From Actinomycetota bacterium (lineage in GTDB: Bacteria; Actinomycetota; Thermoleophilia; Gaiellales; Gaiellaceae), in assembly GCA_013812265.1 (NCBI GenBank), contig JACCTQ010000356.1, positions 1-5,751 on the forward strand: a stretch of 5,751 nt of DNA, written 5' to 3'. Positions 5,335 through 5,751 of this stretch are shown one piece after another. The position numbers and the translations under genes are program-made. The notes beneath the pieces were generated by a model. That model saw only the letters and a list, made by a program, of their open reading frames with translations. It ran no database searches and was not told the origin of the DNA. Position 1 is the stretch's first letter. Every line of letters begins with the position of its first letter.

Positions 5335-5751
5335 GAGAATGCCCGCCGCCCGCTGGCAGTCTTCCAGAGTCGGCACGAGCGAGAGGCGAGCGTACCCCTC
5401 GCCCGCCGCACCGAAGTACGACCCCGGAGCCAGGAGGACGCCGTACTCGAGCAGCCGCCGGGCGAACCACTCTGACGGCTCGTCGCCGGGGACGCGGATC
5501 CAGAGATAGAAGGTCGCGCGACTACCCGCGAGCGGAACCTCCTTCCTCCGGAACAGGTCGAGAAAGACTTCCCGCTTGGCCCCGTACACCGCGCGAACGT
5601 GCTCGACGTGCTCCTCGTCACTCCAGGCGACGATGGAGGCGCGCTGCACGAACTCCTGCGGCGCGGTTCCTACTGTGGGGCGGAACTTTCGGAGCGCCGC
5701 GATCAGCTCGGGGTCGCCCGCGACGAAGCCCGAGCGATAGCCCGTCATCGA
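5320..5751 (-). CDS. dapC: Succinyldiaminopimelate aminotransferase, C-terminal part
   Basis: Fold-type I PLP aminotransferase. In this context it most likely moves an amino group from glutamate to N-succinyl-2-amino-6-oxopimelate, the step after DapD. Only the last 143 residues are in the window; the frame runs off the right edge and the visible Met (5748) is internal. It opens with (S)MTGYRSGFVAGDPELI, the segment that directly follows the PLP-binding Lys in this family (SKRS-type), so that lysine lies just outside. Near the end, EGYARLSLVPT contains the conserved Arg (codon 5388-5386) that binds the substrate carboxylate in class I aminotransferases. DapC is preferred over other class I aminotransferases because of the GTGA overlap with dapD and the GYRSGFVAGD segment. 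A general aspartate/N-acetylornithine-type transaminase cannot be fully excluded from this fragment. Confidence 0.82.
   Translation of the reverse strand, partial: SMTGYRSGFVAGDPELIAALRKFRPTVGTAPQEFVQRASIVAWSDEEHVEHVRAVYGAKREVFLDLFRRKEVPLAGSRATFYLWIRVPGDEPSEWFARRLLEYGVLLAPGSYFGAAGEGYARLSLVPTLEDCQRAAGILEEAL

Noticed and set aside
5324..5470. N-terminal extension of dapD beyond the GTG at 5323
   Set aside because: The extension overlaps the conserved C-terminus of the aminotransferase, whereas the GTG at 5323 has a strong ribosome binding site and a GTGA overlap.

Overview
The window is a gene-dense, GC-rich stretch of bacterial chromosome with four tRNA/RNA and lysine/cell-wall housekeeping genes on the plus strand or minus strand, plus one partial gene at each edge. 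The best guess for the host is an actinobacterial lineage outside the classical mycelial groups, most likely Thermoleophilia-like. That guess rests on gene order (rny, miaB, miaA, dapF in a row), the style of the MiaA and DapF proteins, and possible leaderless initiation. It is an inference from memory of gene neighbourhoods and has not been checked by any search.

Layout. Positions 1-1496 (+) hold the 3' part of the RNase Y gene, whose membrane-anchor start lies off the left edge. Positions 1497-1705 are the only real intergenic space. It is full of dyad symmetry: two related palindromes 44 bp apart, then two GC-rich inverted repeats, then a TACAAT -10-like hexamer very close to the next ATG. 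Next comes a tightly overlapping plus-strand operon: miaB (1706-3025), miaA (3022-3936) and dapF (3878-4564). Twelve bases after the dapF stop, two minus-strand genes end tail to tail with it: dapD (complement 4577-5323), preceded by a dapC-like aminotransferase (complement 5320 to the right edge).

How the genes work together. MiaA puts a dimethylallyl group on A37 of UNN-decoding tRNAs and MiaB then methylthiolates it, so miaB-miaA form a two-step tRNA modification unit. DapD and DapC are consecutive enzymes of the succinylase branch of diaminopimelate/lysine synthesis, and DapF would act after desuccinylation to make meso-diaminopimelate. RNase Y is a membrane-tethered endoribonuclease that starts mRNA turnover.

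Most noteworthy points. (1) The miaA reading frame has no ATG, GTG or TTG upstream of its P-loop; the only sensible start is a CTG that overlaps the miaB stop as CTGA, and a start at the first ATG would lose the ATP-binding loop. (2) The DapF homologue has serine in place of both catalytic cysteines while the surrounding motifs are kept. (3) The rny-miaB gap carries a pair of related palindromes that look like a dispersed repeat element. I see no mobile-element gene, CRISPR array, tRNA or rRNA, and no clear new multi-gene system.
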